Below, in pieces: positions 1-7,489 of a stretch of 64,000 nt of DNA. Numbering within the stretch: the stretch's first letter is position 1; each line of letters opens with the position of its first letter. Under the pieces are notes generated by a model. It saw only the letters and a program-made list of their open reading frames with translations. It made no database searches and had not been told where the DNA came from. The DNA is from Mycolicibacterium neworleansense (GTDB taxonomy: Bacteria; Actinomycetota; Actinomycetes; Mycobacteriales; Mycobacteriaceae). The DNA is taken from positions 434,001-498,000 of the forward strand of contig NZ_CWKH01000001.1 in assembly GCF_001245615.1 (NCBI RefSeq), read 5' to 3'. Made by a program: the position numbers and the translations under genes.

Positions 1-403
1 GTTCGAACTCCTGGCGCTCCTTTATCGTCTCGATCGTCAGGCGCAGCTGCTGGGCGACCTGATCGTGCGGGCTGGAGTACAGGTCCGACACCCGGGTGTG
101 CACGTCGAGCAGCGTCGAGATCGAGCGCAGCGTGTATTCGCGCGGACTGGTCTCGTAGTCGACGTATGTCTCGGGCAGCGGTTCTTCGGTCCCGGCGCCT
201 TCCTCCGAGTGGATCGCCACCCGATCGGGGTTGACCACCCGGTTCACCCGGTAGATGCCCGCCTCGACCGGCACCCAGCTCAGCAGGTGCAACAGGAACC
301 GCGGGGTGATGGTGGACAGCTGGGGAACGGTCTTGGTGGCATTCGCCAGCTGGCGGGCGGCGAGATCGCCGAGTGCCTGCGATTCATTCTGTGCGGACGT
401 CAC
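1..403 (-). CDS. Family 2A encapsulin shell protein (major membrane protein I type), N-terminal part
   Basis: The complement starts at GTG 403 behind a GGAGG ribosome site and runs off the window, giving 134 codons. The protein begins (M)TSAQNESQALGDLAARQLA and contains LLHLLSWVPVEAGIYRVNRV, YETSPREYTLRSISTLLDVH and SSPHDQVAQQLRLTIETIKE. I recognise these as the N-terminal arm and start of the HK97-type fold of mycobacterial MMP-I, a family 2A encapsulin. Known family role: a protein nanocompartment that houses a cysteine desulfurase and stores sulfur. The gene is divergent from the poly-Cys leader and TED gene. The desulfurase gene expected downstream would lie outside the window. The C-terminal half is not visible. 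Confidence 0.9.
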   Translation of the reverse strand, partial: MTSAQNESQALGDLAARQLANATKTVPQLSTITPRFLLHLLSWVPVEAGIYRVNRVVNPDRVAIHSEEGAGTEEPLPETYVDYETSPREYTLRSISTLLDVHTRVSDLYSSPHDQVAQQLRLTIETIKERQEFE

Positions 404-539
404 GGGGGCCTACCTCCAAGCGTCAAAGTGGGTGTGGGCGGCAACGATACGGCCGAAACGGGTTCACGACAGTGTTTAGCGCGGGGACGATTCAAACTCG
501 TCACCGACGTGTGAACTGGGCATTGCTGCCCACTTGCCG

Positions 540-545
540 TATGGT
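540..545 (+). promoter_or_regulatory. -10 hexamer of a leaderless promoter (TATGGT)
   Basis: TATGGT lies 7 nt before ATG 553, the spacing that puts the transcript start on the A of the start codon. No convincing -35 is visible. The same 7-nt geometry recurs upstream of 4524 and 17874 in this window. Confidence 0.5.
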
Positions 546-552
546 GGGCCGC

Positions 553-618
553 ATGCAACACGTCGAATCGCTGCGCGTCGCCATCGTGCGCTGCCTCGAC
601 GTGCGTTGTTGTTGTTGA
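553..618 (+). CDS. Poly-cysteine leader peptide (21 aa) upstream of the TED gene
   Basis: A 21-codon ORF begins MQHVESLRVAI and ends VRCLDVRCCC, with Cys at positions 14, 19, 20 and 21 and the stop directly after three TGT codons. It is apparently leaderless, with TATGGT 7 nt upstream. Cys-rich leaderless short proteins in front of sulfur-metabolism genes are described in mycobacteria as sensors: ribosomes stall on Cys codons when cysteine is scarce and free the downstream ribosome site. Here the ORF precedes the TED protein by 89 nt. The bases TTTTCT immediately after the stop are complementary to AGAAA in the candidate ribosome site of the TED gene. The peptide is clear; the regulatory role is inferred. 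Confidence 0.75.
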   Translation: MQHVESLRVAIVRCLDVRCCC

Positions 619-707
619 TTTTCTGACGCCTTCCTCTGCGTCGTCCGCCCGCCTTGCTCGCGGTGCGTTGATGCGCGCGTTCCGGCCTTCAAGAAAGTCA
701 ACCCCTC
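619..707 (+). promoter_or_regulatory. Candidate cysteine-responsive attenuator between leader peptide and TED gene
   Basis: This 89-nt gap holds a possible anti-Shine-Dalgarno TTTTCT (619-624) right after the leader stop and AAGAAAG (691-697), the only purine-rich site before ATG 708. A ribosome stalled on the Cys codons 607-615 would cover 619-624. The pairing is short (5-6 bp), so the model is tentative. Confidence 0.4.
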
Positions 708-2024
708 ATGTCTGTTCTGTCTGTTGCTGATTCCCGAGCCGAACTCCCACTTGATTCCGAGGAAGTGTCGGGCCCGGTCGCCGTCCGCACCCGGATCCGT
801 CCCCGTCGGACGAATCCGGCACCGATGACGCGTTACCGCGGCGGGACCTATTCGCACACCGTGGACACCGTGGTGTTCACCGACGGCACTTCGGCGCGCA
901 CCGATCTGATCAGGCTGAATCCCAACGTCGAGGCCTACTCGCTGGACTTCTCCGGTATCGCGCCCACCCGGCCGTCGCGGTATGAGACCGCCACCTGGTC
1001 AGCGGTGCGCAACCTGCGCTCCCGGTCCTACGAGGCCGAGGTCGACTGGATCGTCCGCAACTCCTTTCCCCGGCTCGGCACCGCCGAACTGAGCCGTCGG
1101 GTGCGCGCTGCCGGAGTGCCGCTGGGCGCGGCCAACCTCGCCGAGCATGAGGCGATCGCGGCGACCCAGGCGGCGATCTGGTTGTTCACCAACGGCCTGG
1201 CGCTCGACAACCGGGCGCGCAACGAACCGGTGAGGGCTTATCCCGATGGCGATGCCATCGTGTTCGAGTTCGACGGAGCTCCCCAATTGGGCGGGTACAC
1301 GGTCGAATTGGAATCGACGGCCGCGGTGTCGTTGGTCCTGCAGAAGTCGCATGACAGCGTGCGATGGGAGGACGTGGCCGCCTCGGGGCTCAACATCGCT
1401 GCCGGCCGCGGCGCCCACCGCAGAACGCTCGGCGTCGGCAGCACCGTGTCCTCGACCCGGCCCGGCCGCGGCCCACAGGGCTACCGCTACTACCGGCTGA
1501 CCGTGCTGGCCGACCGTGACGCACTGGTCCGGATCACCGATATCCAGTTCTGGCTCAACGGTTCTGGCACCTATGCCAACTCCGACCGGGTGGTCCATCT
1601 GTACAACTACCTGACCGCCGGAGCCCGTGCGGCCCGACGCGCCACCACGACCCCCGCCCTGTCGGCCGACGATGCGGTGGTCGAGGACGGACTGGTCGGG
1701 CCGTTCCGGTTGCGGGCCACGGACAGTGCAGCGCTGGCGGTGTCACACGGAGCGGTCGTCGATCGCACCGGCCGGGAACTGACCGGACCGGTGAACCCCG
1801 GTGACGAGTTCTTCCTGCGGGTGTCGGCGGTCGGCCAGGTCACGCTGACCGTCCGCGTCCCGGCCACCCCGGACGGTTTCGGCGGACGTGTGATCACCGG
1901 AATCGCCCAGGACGGCACCAGCGGCCTCACGCCGGTGGTGCTGGTGACCCCGACCCAGCTGGAGCTCGATTTCGACGTCCAGTTCGGTGCCGCCTCGACG
2001 GAGACGCTGACCCGCAGCGCCTAG
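708..2024 (+). CDS. Thioester-domain-like (TED/TQxA) protein with Cys replaced by Ser
   Basis: 438 aa. Residues about 40-165 resemble actinobacterial thioester domains: YRGGTYSHTV near the start, AYSLDFSG at 77-84 where the family has YC(I/L)D, TWSAVRNL, IVRNSFP, and ATQAAIW with Gln154, the TQxA motif. The thioester Cys would be residue 78, which is Ser here, so an internal Cys-Gln thioester cannot form as in adhesins. There is no signal peptide at the chosen ATG, no C-terminal anchor and no LPXTG. A discoidin-like or beta-rich middle and an Ig-like end are suggested by VELESTAAVSLVLQKSHDSVRWEDV, but I cannot name them. An alternative start is ATG 825. The gene follows a poly-Cys leader peptide. 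Function unknown. Confidence 0.75.
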   Translation: MSVLSVADSRAELPLDSEEVSGPVAVRTRIRPRRTNPAPMTRYRGGTYSHTVDTVVFTDGTSARTDLIRLNPNVEAYSLDFSGIAPTRPSRYETATWSAVRNLRSRSYEAEVDWIVRNSFPRLGTAELSRRVRAAGVPLGAANLAEHEAIAATQAAIWLFTNGLALDNRARNEPVRAYPDGDAIVFEFDGAPQLGGYTVELESTAAVSLVLQKSHDSVRWEDVAASGLNIAAGRGAHRRTLGVGSTVSSTRPGRGPQGYRYYRLTVLADRDALVRITDIQFWLNGSGTYANSDRVVHLYNYLTAGARAARRATTTPALSADDAVVEDGLVGPFRLRATDSAALAVSHGAVVDRTGRELTGPVNPGDEFFLRVSAVGQVTLTVRVPATPDGFGGRVITGIAQDGTSGLTPVVLVTPTQLELDFDVQFGAASTETLTRSA

Positions 2025-2035
2025 CTGTCTCGGGC

Positions 2036-4072
2036 CTACATCGGCGCGTTGGCGGGCTGGAAGACCCCGGAACTGTCGGACTCCTCCTCGGCCCGGATGA
2101 CGTGCACGACGGCGTTGATCAGCGCCAGGTGGGTGAACGCCTGCGGGAAGTTGCCCAAGTGGCGACCCGTGCGCGGCTCGATCTCCTCGGCGTACAGATG
2201 CAGCGGGCTGGCGAACGACAGCAGCCGCTCCAGCAGGTGCTTGGCCCGGCTCACCTCACCGATCTCGACGAGTGCGGACACCAGCCAGAACGAACAGATG
2301 GTGAACGTGCCCTCTTCGCCGGACAGGCCGTCGTCGGTCTCCTCGACCCGGTAGCGCAGCACCAGGCCGTCCTCGGTGAGTTCGTCGGCGATCGCGAGCA
2401 CGGTGGCCCGCACCCGCGGGTCGTCCGAGGGCAGGAACCGGGTCAGCACCGACAGCAGTAGCGACGCGTCCAGGGCGTCGTCGCCGTAGCGCTGGGTCAG
2501 CACGCCGCGGGAGTCCACGCCGCGGGCCAGGACGTCGGCCTTGATCTCCTCGGCCGTCGCGCGCCACTGCTGGGCGTAGCTCTTCTCACCCTGCAGTTCG
2601 GCCAGCTTCGATCCGCGGTCCAGCGCCACCCAGCACATGATCTTGCTTGAGGTGAAGTGCTGCGGTTCGCCGCGCACCTCCCAGATGCCCCGGTCGGGAT
2701 CCTTCCAATGTTTGATCGCTTCCTCGACCTGGTTCTTCAGCACCGGCCACAGCGCTTCGGGGATCTGCTCGCGCGACTTGGCGTGCAGATACACCGAATC
2801 GAGCATCGTGCCCCAGATGTCGTGTTGCATCTGGTTGTAGGCGCCGTTGCCGATGCGCACGGGCCGGGCGTTGTCGTAGCCCGACAGGTGGTGCAGCTCT
2901 TCCTCGACCAGGCTGCGCTCGCCGCCGACCCCGTACATCACCTGCAGCGGGTGCCGTTCGCCGTTGTTGGCGCCCGACACGTCGGCGATGAACGAGAAGA
3001 AGTCGTCGGCTTCGCGATCCAGGCCGAGGGTGTACAGACCCCACAGGGCGAAGGTGGAGTCCCGGATCCACGAGTAGCGGTAGTCCCAGTTACGTTCGCC
3101 GTGTGGGGTTTCCGGCAGCGACGTGGTCGGTGCGGCCAGCAGGGCCCCGGTCGGGGAGTAGGTCAGCCCCTTCAGTGTCAGCGCGCTGCGCTGCAGGTAC
3201 GACCGCCACGGGTGGTCGGGGAAGTCGCCGATGTTGATCCACTGCCGCCACGACTCGCTGGTCTTCCACATCTTCTCGGCGGCCTCTTCATAGGTCTGCG
3301 GGGCCGGGTGCTTGGACCAGCTCAGCGCGACGAACACGTTGTCGCCCTCGGTGAGCCGGGTGCGGGCCCGGGCCTCGCGGCCCTCGATGCCGATCCGCAG
3401 ATTGGTGGTGAGCCGCAGCGTGGGGTGTGAATCCGGGTTGCGGCTGGCGCGGGCGATGGCCTCGCCGTAGGCGGGCCCGGAGTACTCCCACGACGCGCTG
3501 ACCCGGTGGTAGTCGAACGCCGGCTCGCAGTTCATCACCAGTTCGACGGTGCCGCTGACGCAGCGCACGGTGCGAAGCAGGATGTGCTCGGCGTCCCAGT
3601 CCATCGGGGTGCGCCGGTGGGTGCGGGAGCGGGTGTCGATGTCGTGCCAGGGGCCCATCACCAGCGCGTCGCGCACGATCAGCCAGCCGGTGTGGGTCTG
3701 CCAGGTGGTTTCGAGGATGAGGCTGCCCGGCAGGTAGCGCCGCGCGGCCGGGACGGTCACGCCGTAGGGGCCGAGCCGGAAGTGGCCCGCGCTGCGGTCC
3801 AGGATCGCGCCGAACACGCTGGGGGAGTCGGGCCGGGGCACGCACAACCACTCGACCGAACCGGCCGAGGAGATCAGGCAGGTGTTCTCGCAATCGGACA
3901 GGAAGCCATAGTCGGCGATCGGCGGGAACGGGTTCCGCAGTGCCCCGCCCGACGAGTACGGCACCGGAGCGGTCACCGTCAGCGGTGTCTCCGGCAGCTT
4001 GGTAGTGCCTGGCGCCTTGTCGAGTGCCGCGACGACATCCGTGGGCTCGGTGTGTTGCAGAACCATCCGCAC
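2036..4072 (-). CDS. Glycoside hydrolase family 15 trehalase (Rv2402-like)
   Basis: 678 aa from GTG 4072, or 676 aa from the in-frame ATG 4066. It has an N-terminal DYGFLSDCENTCLIS and GSVEWLCVPRPDSPSVF beta-sandwich start, then the (alpha/alpha)6 barrel with ERNWDYRYSWIRDSTFALW and LGNFPQAFTHLALINA, typical of bacterial GH15 glucoamylase/trehalase proteins. The M. smegmatis homologue is a characterised phosphate- and Mg-dependent cytosolic trehalase that hydrolyses trehalose to two glucose; the length fits. No signal peptide is seen. It is convergent with the TED gene (11-nt gap), so the neighbourhood says nothing about its role. Confidence 0.88.
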   Translation of the reverse strand: MRMVLQHTEPTDVVAALDKAPGTTKLPETPLTVTAPVPYSSGGALRNPFPPIADYGFLSDCENTCLISSAGSVEWLCVPRPDSPSVFGAILDRSAGHFRLGPYGVTVPAARRYLPGSLILETTWQTHTGWLIVRDALVMGPWHDIDTRSRTHRRTPMDWDAEHILLRTVRCVSGTVELVMNCEPAFDYHRVSASWEYSGPAYGEAIARASRNPDSHPTLRLTTNLRIGIEGREARARTRLTEGDNVFVALSWSKHPAPQTYEEAAEKMWKTSESWRQWINIGDFPDHPWRSYLQRSALTLKGLTYSPTGALLAAPTTSLPETPHGERNWDYRYSWIRDSTFALWGLYTLGLDREADDFFSFIADVSGANNGERHPLQVMYGVGGERSLVEEELHHLSGYDNARPVRIGNGAYNQMQHDIWGTMLDSVYLHAKSREQIPEALWPVLKNQVEEAIKHWKDPDRGIWEVRGEPQHFTSSKIMCWVALDRGSKLAELQGEKSYAQQWRATAEEIKADVLARGVDSRGVLTQRYGDDALDASLLLSVLTRFLPSDDPRVRATVLAIADELTEDGLVLRYRVEETDDGLSGEEGTFTICSFWLVSALVEIGEVSRAKHLLERLLSFASPLHLYAEEIEPRTGRHLGNFPQAFTHLALINAVVHVIRAEEESDSSGVFQPANAPM

Positions 4073-4180
4073 ATCATCATCTGCGGATACAGGTGCCGTC
4101 TACCCAAGACACACGTGTCGAACGTTACGGGCGGGACGGGACGAAGATGGATGAACCGGGCGATCGCCTACGCTTGCCCC

Positions 4181-4384
4181 ATGGCGGCAATCCTGAACTG
4201 GTGGGACGGCGTCGAACTGTGGCTGACCGGGCTGCCGTTCGTCGTGCAGACCGCGGTGGTGATGCCGGTGGTGCTGGCGCTGGCCTATGGCAGTGCGTTG
4301 GTCCTCGACGGCGCGCTGGGCTGGGGAATCACCGGATTGCACCGGCTGCGCCACGCCCCGGCCGACGAGGTGGAATCCGAGTGA
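4181..4384 (+). CDS. Small membrane protein (67 aa, Rv2401A-like)
   Basis: Begins MAAILNWWDGVELWLTGLPF. One long hydrophobic span at about residues 17-40 (FVVQTAVVMPVVLALAYGSA) is followed by a basic HRLRH segment and an acidic tail. The start is chosen because TACGCT (4169-4174) lies 6 nt before ATG 4181, fitting a leaderless transcript. It sits between trehalase and the sulfate transporter and overlaps the next small ORF by GTGA. A similar small membrane protein occupies this place in M. tuberculosis as I remember it. Function unknown. Confidence 0.65.
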   Translation: MAAILNWWDGVELWLTGLPFVVQTAVVMPVVLALAYGSALVLDGALGWGITGLHRLRHAPADEVESE

Positions 4385-4467
4385 ACGGTATGCCTCGCTC
4401 ACGTGTCACGCTGATCTTGGTGATCCTGGTTGTCCTGGTCATCGTGATGTGGTTGCTGACCCGCTAG
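4381..4467 (+). CDS. Single-span membrane microprotein (28 aa)
   Basis: GTG 4381 overlaps the previous stop (GTGA), indicating translational coupling. The peptide has a basic N-terminus (PRSR) and then a run of about 19 hydrophobic residues (LILVILVVLVIVMWLLTR). It looks like a membrane microprotein, perhaps a partner of the 67-aa protein. Too short for a family assignment; it could be a chance ORF, but the coupling and composition argue for a real gene. Confidence 0.45.
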   Translation: MNGMPRSRVTLILVILVVLVIVMWLLTR

Positions 4468-4510
4468 CCGGGATGCAAATCGCTCGCCGGGCGCGACGCC
4501 GGAATTCTGT

Positions 4511-4516
4511 TATTCT
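4511..4516 (+). promoter_or_regulatory. -10 hexamer TATTCT, leaderless promoter of the subI leader peptide
   Basis: TATTCT ends exactly 7 nt before ATG 4524, which puts the transcript start at the start codon. This is one of the best -10 matches in the window. Confidence 0.7.
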
Positions 4517-4523
4517 TCGCGCC

Positions 4524-4616
4524 ATGCAATCAGCGTCCGGCAAGACTGAGAGCCATGTCTTGGCTCTCATTGCCGTGGGTTCATGCGCTGTTGCTGACGT
4601 CGCCTGTTGTCGCTGA
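4524..4616 (+). CDS. Poly-cysteine leader peptide (30 aa) upstream of subI
   Basis: 30 codons, beginning MQSASGKTESHVLAL and ending GSCAVADVACCR, with Cys at 21, 28 and 29. It is leaderless and sits 115 nt before subI. Position and sequence match the known class of Cys-rich leaderless leader peptides in front of the mycobacterial sulfate transporter (I recall the M. smegmatis example as Ms4533A). Its likely role is that stalling at Cys codons under cysteine limitation raises translation of the transporter genes. Confidence 0.8.
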   Translation: MQSASGKTESHVLALIAVGSCAVADVACCR

Positions 4617-4731
4617 CTCCAACCCGTCCGCGGTTTGGTGTCGGTGGCGATAGCTCTACGCCCGGATACTTTTCTTCGCCTTTCCGCATGACGGACCTCG
4701 CATTGTCCGCTGTCCGCAAGAAAGGTCATCA
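4617..4731 (+). promoter_or_regulatory. Candidate attenuator between leader peptide and subI
   Basis: This leader holds CCTTTC (4679-4684) complementary to GAAAGG (4720-4725), which is the ribosome site of subI. The short sequence CAAGAAAG at the ribosome site is shared with the TED gene leader (690-697). Sequestration of the site is plausible but rests on a 6-bp pairing. Confidence 0.4.
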
Positions 4732-5775
4732 GTGCCCGTTTACAAGTCCAACCTCAGTAAGTTCTGGCGAACCGCCACCGTCCTGGCCACCACCGGCGTG
4801 CTTGCCGTCGGCTGCGGTGGCGGTGCCAGCGATGTCGCCGGCGGTGACAACGGCGCTGCGGGCGCCGACACCACCCTGACGCTCGTCGCCTACGCCGTGC
4901 CCGAGCCGGGCTGGAGCAAGATCATCCCGGCGTTTGCCGCCACCGAAGAGGGCAAGGGTGTCGCGGTGACGACGTCGTACGGCGCGTCGGGCGACCAGTC
5001 CCGCGCCGTCGCCGACGGCAAGCCGGCTGACATCGTGAACTTCTCGGTGGAGCCCGACATCACCCGGTTGGTCAAGGCCGACAAGGTGGCCGATGACTGG
5101 AGTGCGGGCAACACGAAGGGCATCCCGTTCCGTTCTGTGGTGTCATTGGTGGTGCGCAAGGGTAACCCCAAGGGCATCAAGGACTGGGACGATCTGTTGC
5201 AGCCCGGGCTCGAGGTCGTCACCCCGAGCCCGCTGAGTTCGGGTTCGGCCAAGTGGAACCTGCTGGCCCCGTATGCGGCAAAGAGCAGCGGTGGCAAGGA
5301 TTCGGCGGCCGGGCTGGACTTCGTCAACAAGCTGGTGACCGAGCACGTCAAGACCCGTCCGGGTTCGGGCCGTGAGGCCACCGACGTGTTCCTGCAGGGC
5401 ACCGGCGACGTGCTGATCAGCTACGAGAACGAGGCGATCAACGTCGAGCGGCAGGGCAAGGACGTCGAGCACGTCAACCCGCCGCAGACCTTCAAGATCG
5501 AGAACCCGGTGGCCGTGGTGAAGACCAGCGCCCACGCCGACAAGGCCAAGGCGCTGGAGAACTTCCTGTTCACCGCCGAGGGGCAGAAGCTGTGGGCCGA
5601 GGCCGGCTTCCGTCCGGTCGATCCCGCGGTGGCGGCGAACTTCACCAAGGACTTCCCGACGCCGGAGAAGCTGTGGACGATCGCTGATCTCGGCGGATGG
5701 AAAGAGGCCGACCCGGCGTTGTTCGACAAGGAGAACGGCTCGATCACCAAGATCTACAAGCAGGCGACTGGATGA
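4732..5775 (+). CDS. subI: Sulfate-binding lipoprotein SubI
   Basis: 347 aa from GTG 4732 with AAAGG 6 nt upstream. Signal peptide with lipobox LAVGC; the lipidated Cys is residue 28. The mature part has sulfate-binding-protein motifs: VAYAVPEPGW, YGASGDQSRAVADGKPADIV, DWDDLLQPGLEVVTPSPLSSGSAKW. It is the extracytoplasmic receptor that captures sulfate (and thiosulfate) for the CysTWA permease. It is first in a four-gene operon, with the cysT start overlapping its stop (ATGA). A poly-Cys leader upstream suggests cysteine-responsive control. Confidence 0.93.
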   Translation: MPVYKSNLSKFWRTATVLATTGVLAVGCGGGASDVAGGDNGAAGADTTLTLVAYAVPEPGWSKIIPAFAATEEGKGVAVTTSYGASGDQSRAVADGKPADIVNFSVEPDITRLVKADKVADDWSAGNTKGIPFRSVVSLVVRKGNPKGIKDWDDLLQPGLEVVTPSPLSSGSAKWNLLAPYAAKSSGGKDSAAGLDFVNKLVTEHVKTRPGSGREATDVFLQGTGDVLISYENEAINVERQGKDVEHVNPPQTFKIENPVAVVKTSAHADKAKALENFLFTAEGQKLWAEAGFRPVDPAVAANFTKDFPTPEKLWTIADLGGWKEADPALFDKENGSITKIYKQATG

Positions 5776-6650
5776 CTTCAGTAGCGCAGACCGATGCAGC
5801 CGAACCTGGTTCGGCTGCGCCCGCGCCGGGGGATTCCGCCCCCGGCGCGCGGCCCGGTCGCTACGGCAGCACGTCGCTGCGCGTAGGTGCCGCCTCGATC
5901 TGGCTGAGCGTCATCGTGCTGCTGCCGCTGGCGGCGATCCTGTGGCAGGCCGCCGGCGGCGGGTGGAACGCCTTCTGGCTGGCTGTCACCTCCAATGCGG
6001 CCCTGGAGTCGTTCCGGGTGACGCTGACCATCTCGGCCGGCGTCACGGTGGTGAACCTGGTCTTCGGCCTGATCGTGGCCTGGGTGCTGACTCGTGACGA
6101 CTTCCCCGGGAAGCGGCTGGTCGACTCGGTGATCGATCTGCCATTTGCCCTGCCGACGATCGTGGCCAGCCTGGTGATGCTGGCGCTGTACGGTCCGGCC
6201 AGCCCGGTCGGGCTGCACCTGCAGCACACCAAATGGGGTGTCGGCGTCGCGCTGCTGTTCGTCACGTTGCCGTTCGTGGTGCGTTCGGTGCAGCCGGTGC
6301 TGTTGGAACTTGACCGCGATGTGGAGGAGGCCGCCGCGTCGCTGGGTGCCAACACCTTCACCATCCTGACCAAGATCATCCTGCCTGCGCTGCTGCCGTC
6401 ATTGCTGTCAGGGGCCGGGTTGGCGTTCTCCCGCGCCATCGGCGAGTTCGGGTCGGTGGTGCTGATCGGCGGCGCGGTTCCCGGCGAGACCGAGGTGTCC
6501 TCACAGTGGATCCGGACCCTGATCGAAAACGACGACCGCACCGGAGCCGCGGCGATTTCCATTGTGCTGCTCGTGATCTCGTTCGTGGTGCTGTTCGTGT
6601 TGCGGGCCGTGGGCTCGCGGGCGGCCAAACGTGAGGAGCTTTCGGCATGA
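5772..6650 (+). CDS. cysT: Sulfate ABC transporter permease CysT
   Basis: 292 aa from ATG 5772, coupled to subI. A variable Ala/Pro/Gly N-terminus is followed by about six membrane spans and the ABC permease EAA loop (EEAAASLGANTFTILTKIILP), plus the family stretch IGEFGSVVLIGG. It forms the membrane channel with CysW. An 11-bp perfect hairpin sits in the early codons. CysW starts inside its last codons (6647). Confidence 0.93.
   Translation: MTSVAQTDAAEPGSAAPAPGDSAPGARPGRYGSTSLRVGAASIWLSVIVLLPLAAILWQAAGGGWNAFWLAVTSNAALESFRVTLTISAGVTVVNLVFGLIVAWVLTRDDFPGKRLVDSVIDLPFALPTIVASLVMLALYGPASPVGLHLQHTKWGVGVALLFVTLPFVVRSVQPVLLELDRDVEEAAASLGANTFTILTKIILPALLPSLLSGAGLAFSRAIGEFGSVVLIGGAVPGETEVSSQWIRTLIENDDRTGAAAISIVLLVISFVVLFVLRAVGSRAAKREELSA
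5822..5849 (+). repeat. Perfect 11-bp hairpin inside the start of cysT
   Basis: CGCGCCGGGGG (5822-5832), loop ATTCCG, CCCCCGGCGCG (5839-5849). It lies 50 nt after the cysT start in the codons of a low-complexity Ala/Pro/Gly stretch. No U-run follows, so it is not a classic terminator. It could dampen cysTWA expression relative to subI. Confidence 0.5.
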
Positions 6651-7468
6651 CGCTCTCACCGCCCGTGCGTTACCTGCTGCGCTTCCTGGCACTGGCCTAC
6701 GTGGCGGTGCTGGTGGTGGTGCCGGTCGGGCTGATCCTGTGGCGGACCTTCAGTCCGGGGATCGGAGCGTTCTTCACGTCGGTGGGAACGCCGGCGGCGA
6801 TATCGGCGCTGCAGCTGTCGTTGTTGGTCGTGGCGATCGTGGTCCCGCTGAACGTGTTGTTCGGTGTGCCCACGGCCTTGGTGTTGGCGCGCAACCGGTT
6901 CCGCGGTAAGAGCGCTCTGCAGGCGATCATCGACCTGCCGTTCGCGGTGTCGCCGGTGGTGGTCGGCGTCGCGTTGATCCTGCTGTGGGGTTCGGCCGGG
7001 CTGCTCGGCTTCGTCGAGAACAACCTCGGATTCAAGATCATCTTCGGAATCCCCGGCATCGTGCTGGCCAGCATCTTCGTCACGGTCCCGTTCGTGATCC
7101 GTGAGGTCGAGCCGGTGTTGCACGAGATCGGCACCGATCAGGAGGAAGCCGCCGCGACGCTGGGGTCGACCTGGTGGCAGACGTTCTGGCGGATCACCCT
7201 GCCGTCGATCCGATGGGGCCTGACGTACGGCATCGTGCTGACCATTGCCCGCACGCTGGGGGAGTTCGGTGCGGTGATCATGGTGTCCTCGAACCTTCCG
7301 GGCGCTTCCCAGACGCTGACCCTGCTGGTGGCCGACCGCTACAACCGCGGCACCGCCGAATCGGTGTACGGGGCGTACGCCATCTCGACATTGCTCATGG
7401 TGGTGGCCGTGGTGGTCCTGGTTGTCCAGGTGATCCTCGACCGACGCCGAACCAAGGCCGCGCAGTAG
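6647..7468 (+). CDS. cysW: Sulfate ABC transporter permease CysW
   Basis: 273 aa, starting in the stop region of cysT (ATGA overlap). Six hydrophobic spans, with the EAA loop QEEAAATLGSTWWQTFWRITLP and RTLGEFGAVIMVSSN, typical of CysW. It pairs with CysT as the transmembrane half of the sulfate importer. 21 nt separate it from cysA, with GAGAAGGAG as the ribosome site of that gene. Confidence 0.93.
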   Translation: MTLSPPVRYLLRFLALAYVAVLVVVPVGLILWRTFSPGIGAFFTSVGTPAAISALQLSLLVVAIVVPLNVLFGVPTALVLARNRFRGKSALQAIIDLPFAVSPVVVGVALILLWGSAGLLGFVENNLGFKIIFGIPGIVLASIFVTVPFVIREVEPVLHEIGTDQEEAAATLGSTWWQTFWRITLPSIRWGLTYGIVLTIARTLGEFGAVIMVSSNLPGASQTLTLLVADRYNRGTAESVYGAYAISTLLMVVAVVVLVVQVILDRRRTKAAQ

Positions 7469-7489
7469 GCCGAGAAGGAGACTAGAGCT

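Noticed and set aside
2025..2035. Terminator between the TED and trehalase genes
   Set aside because: Only 11 nt separate the convergent stops and no hairpin stands out.
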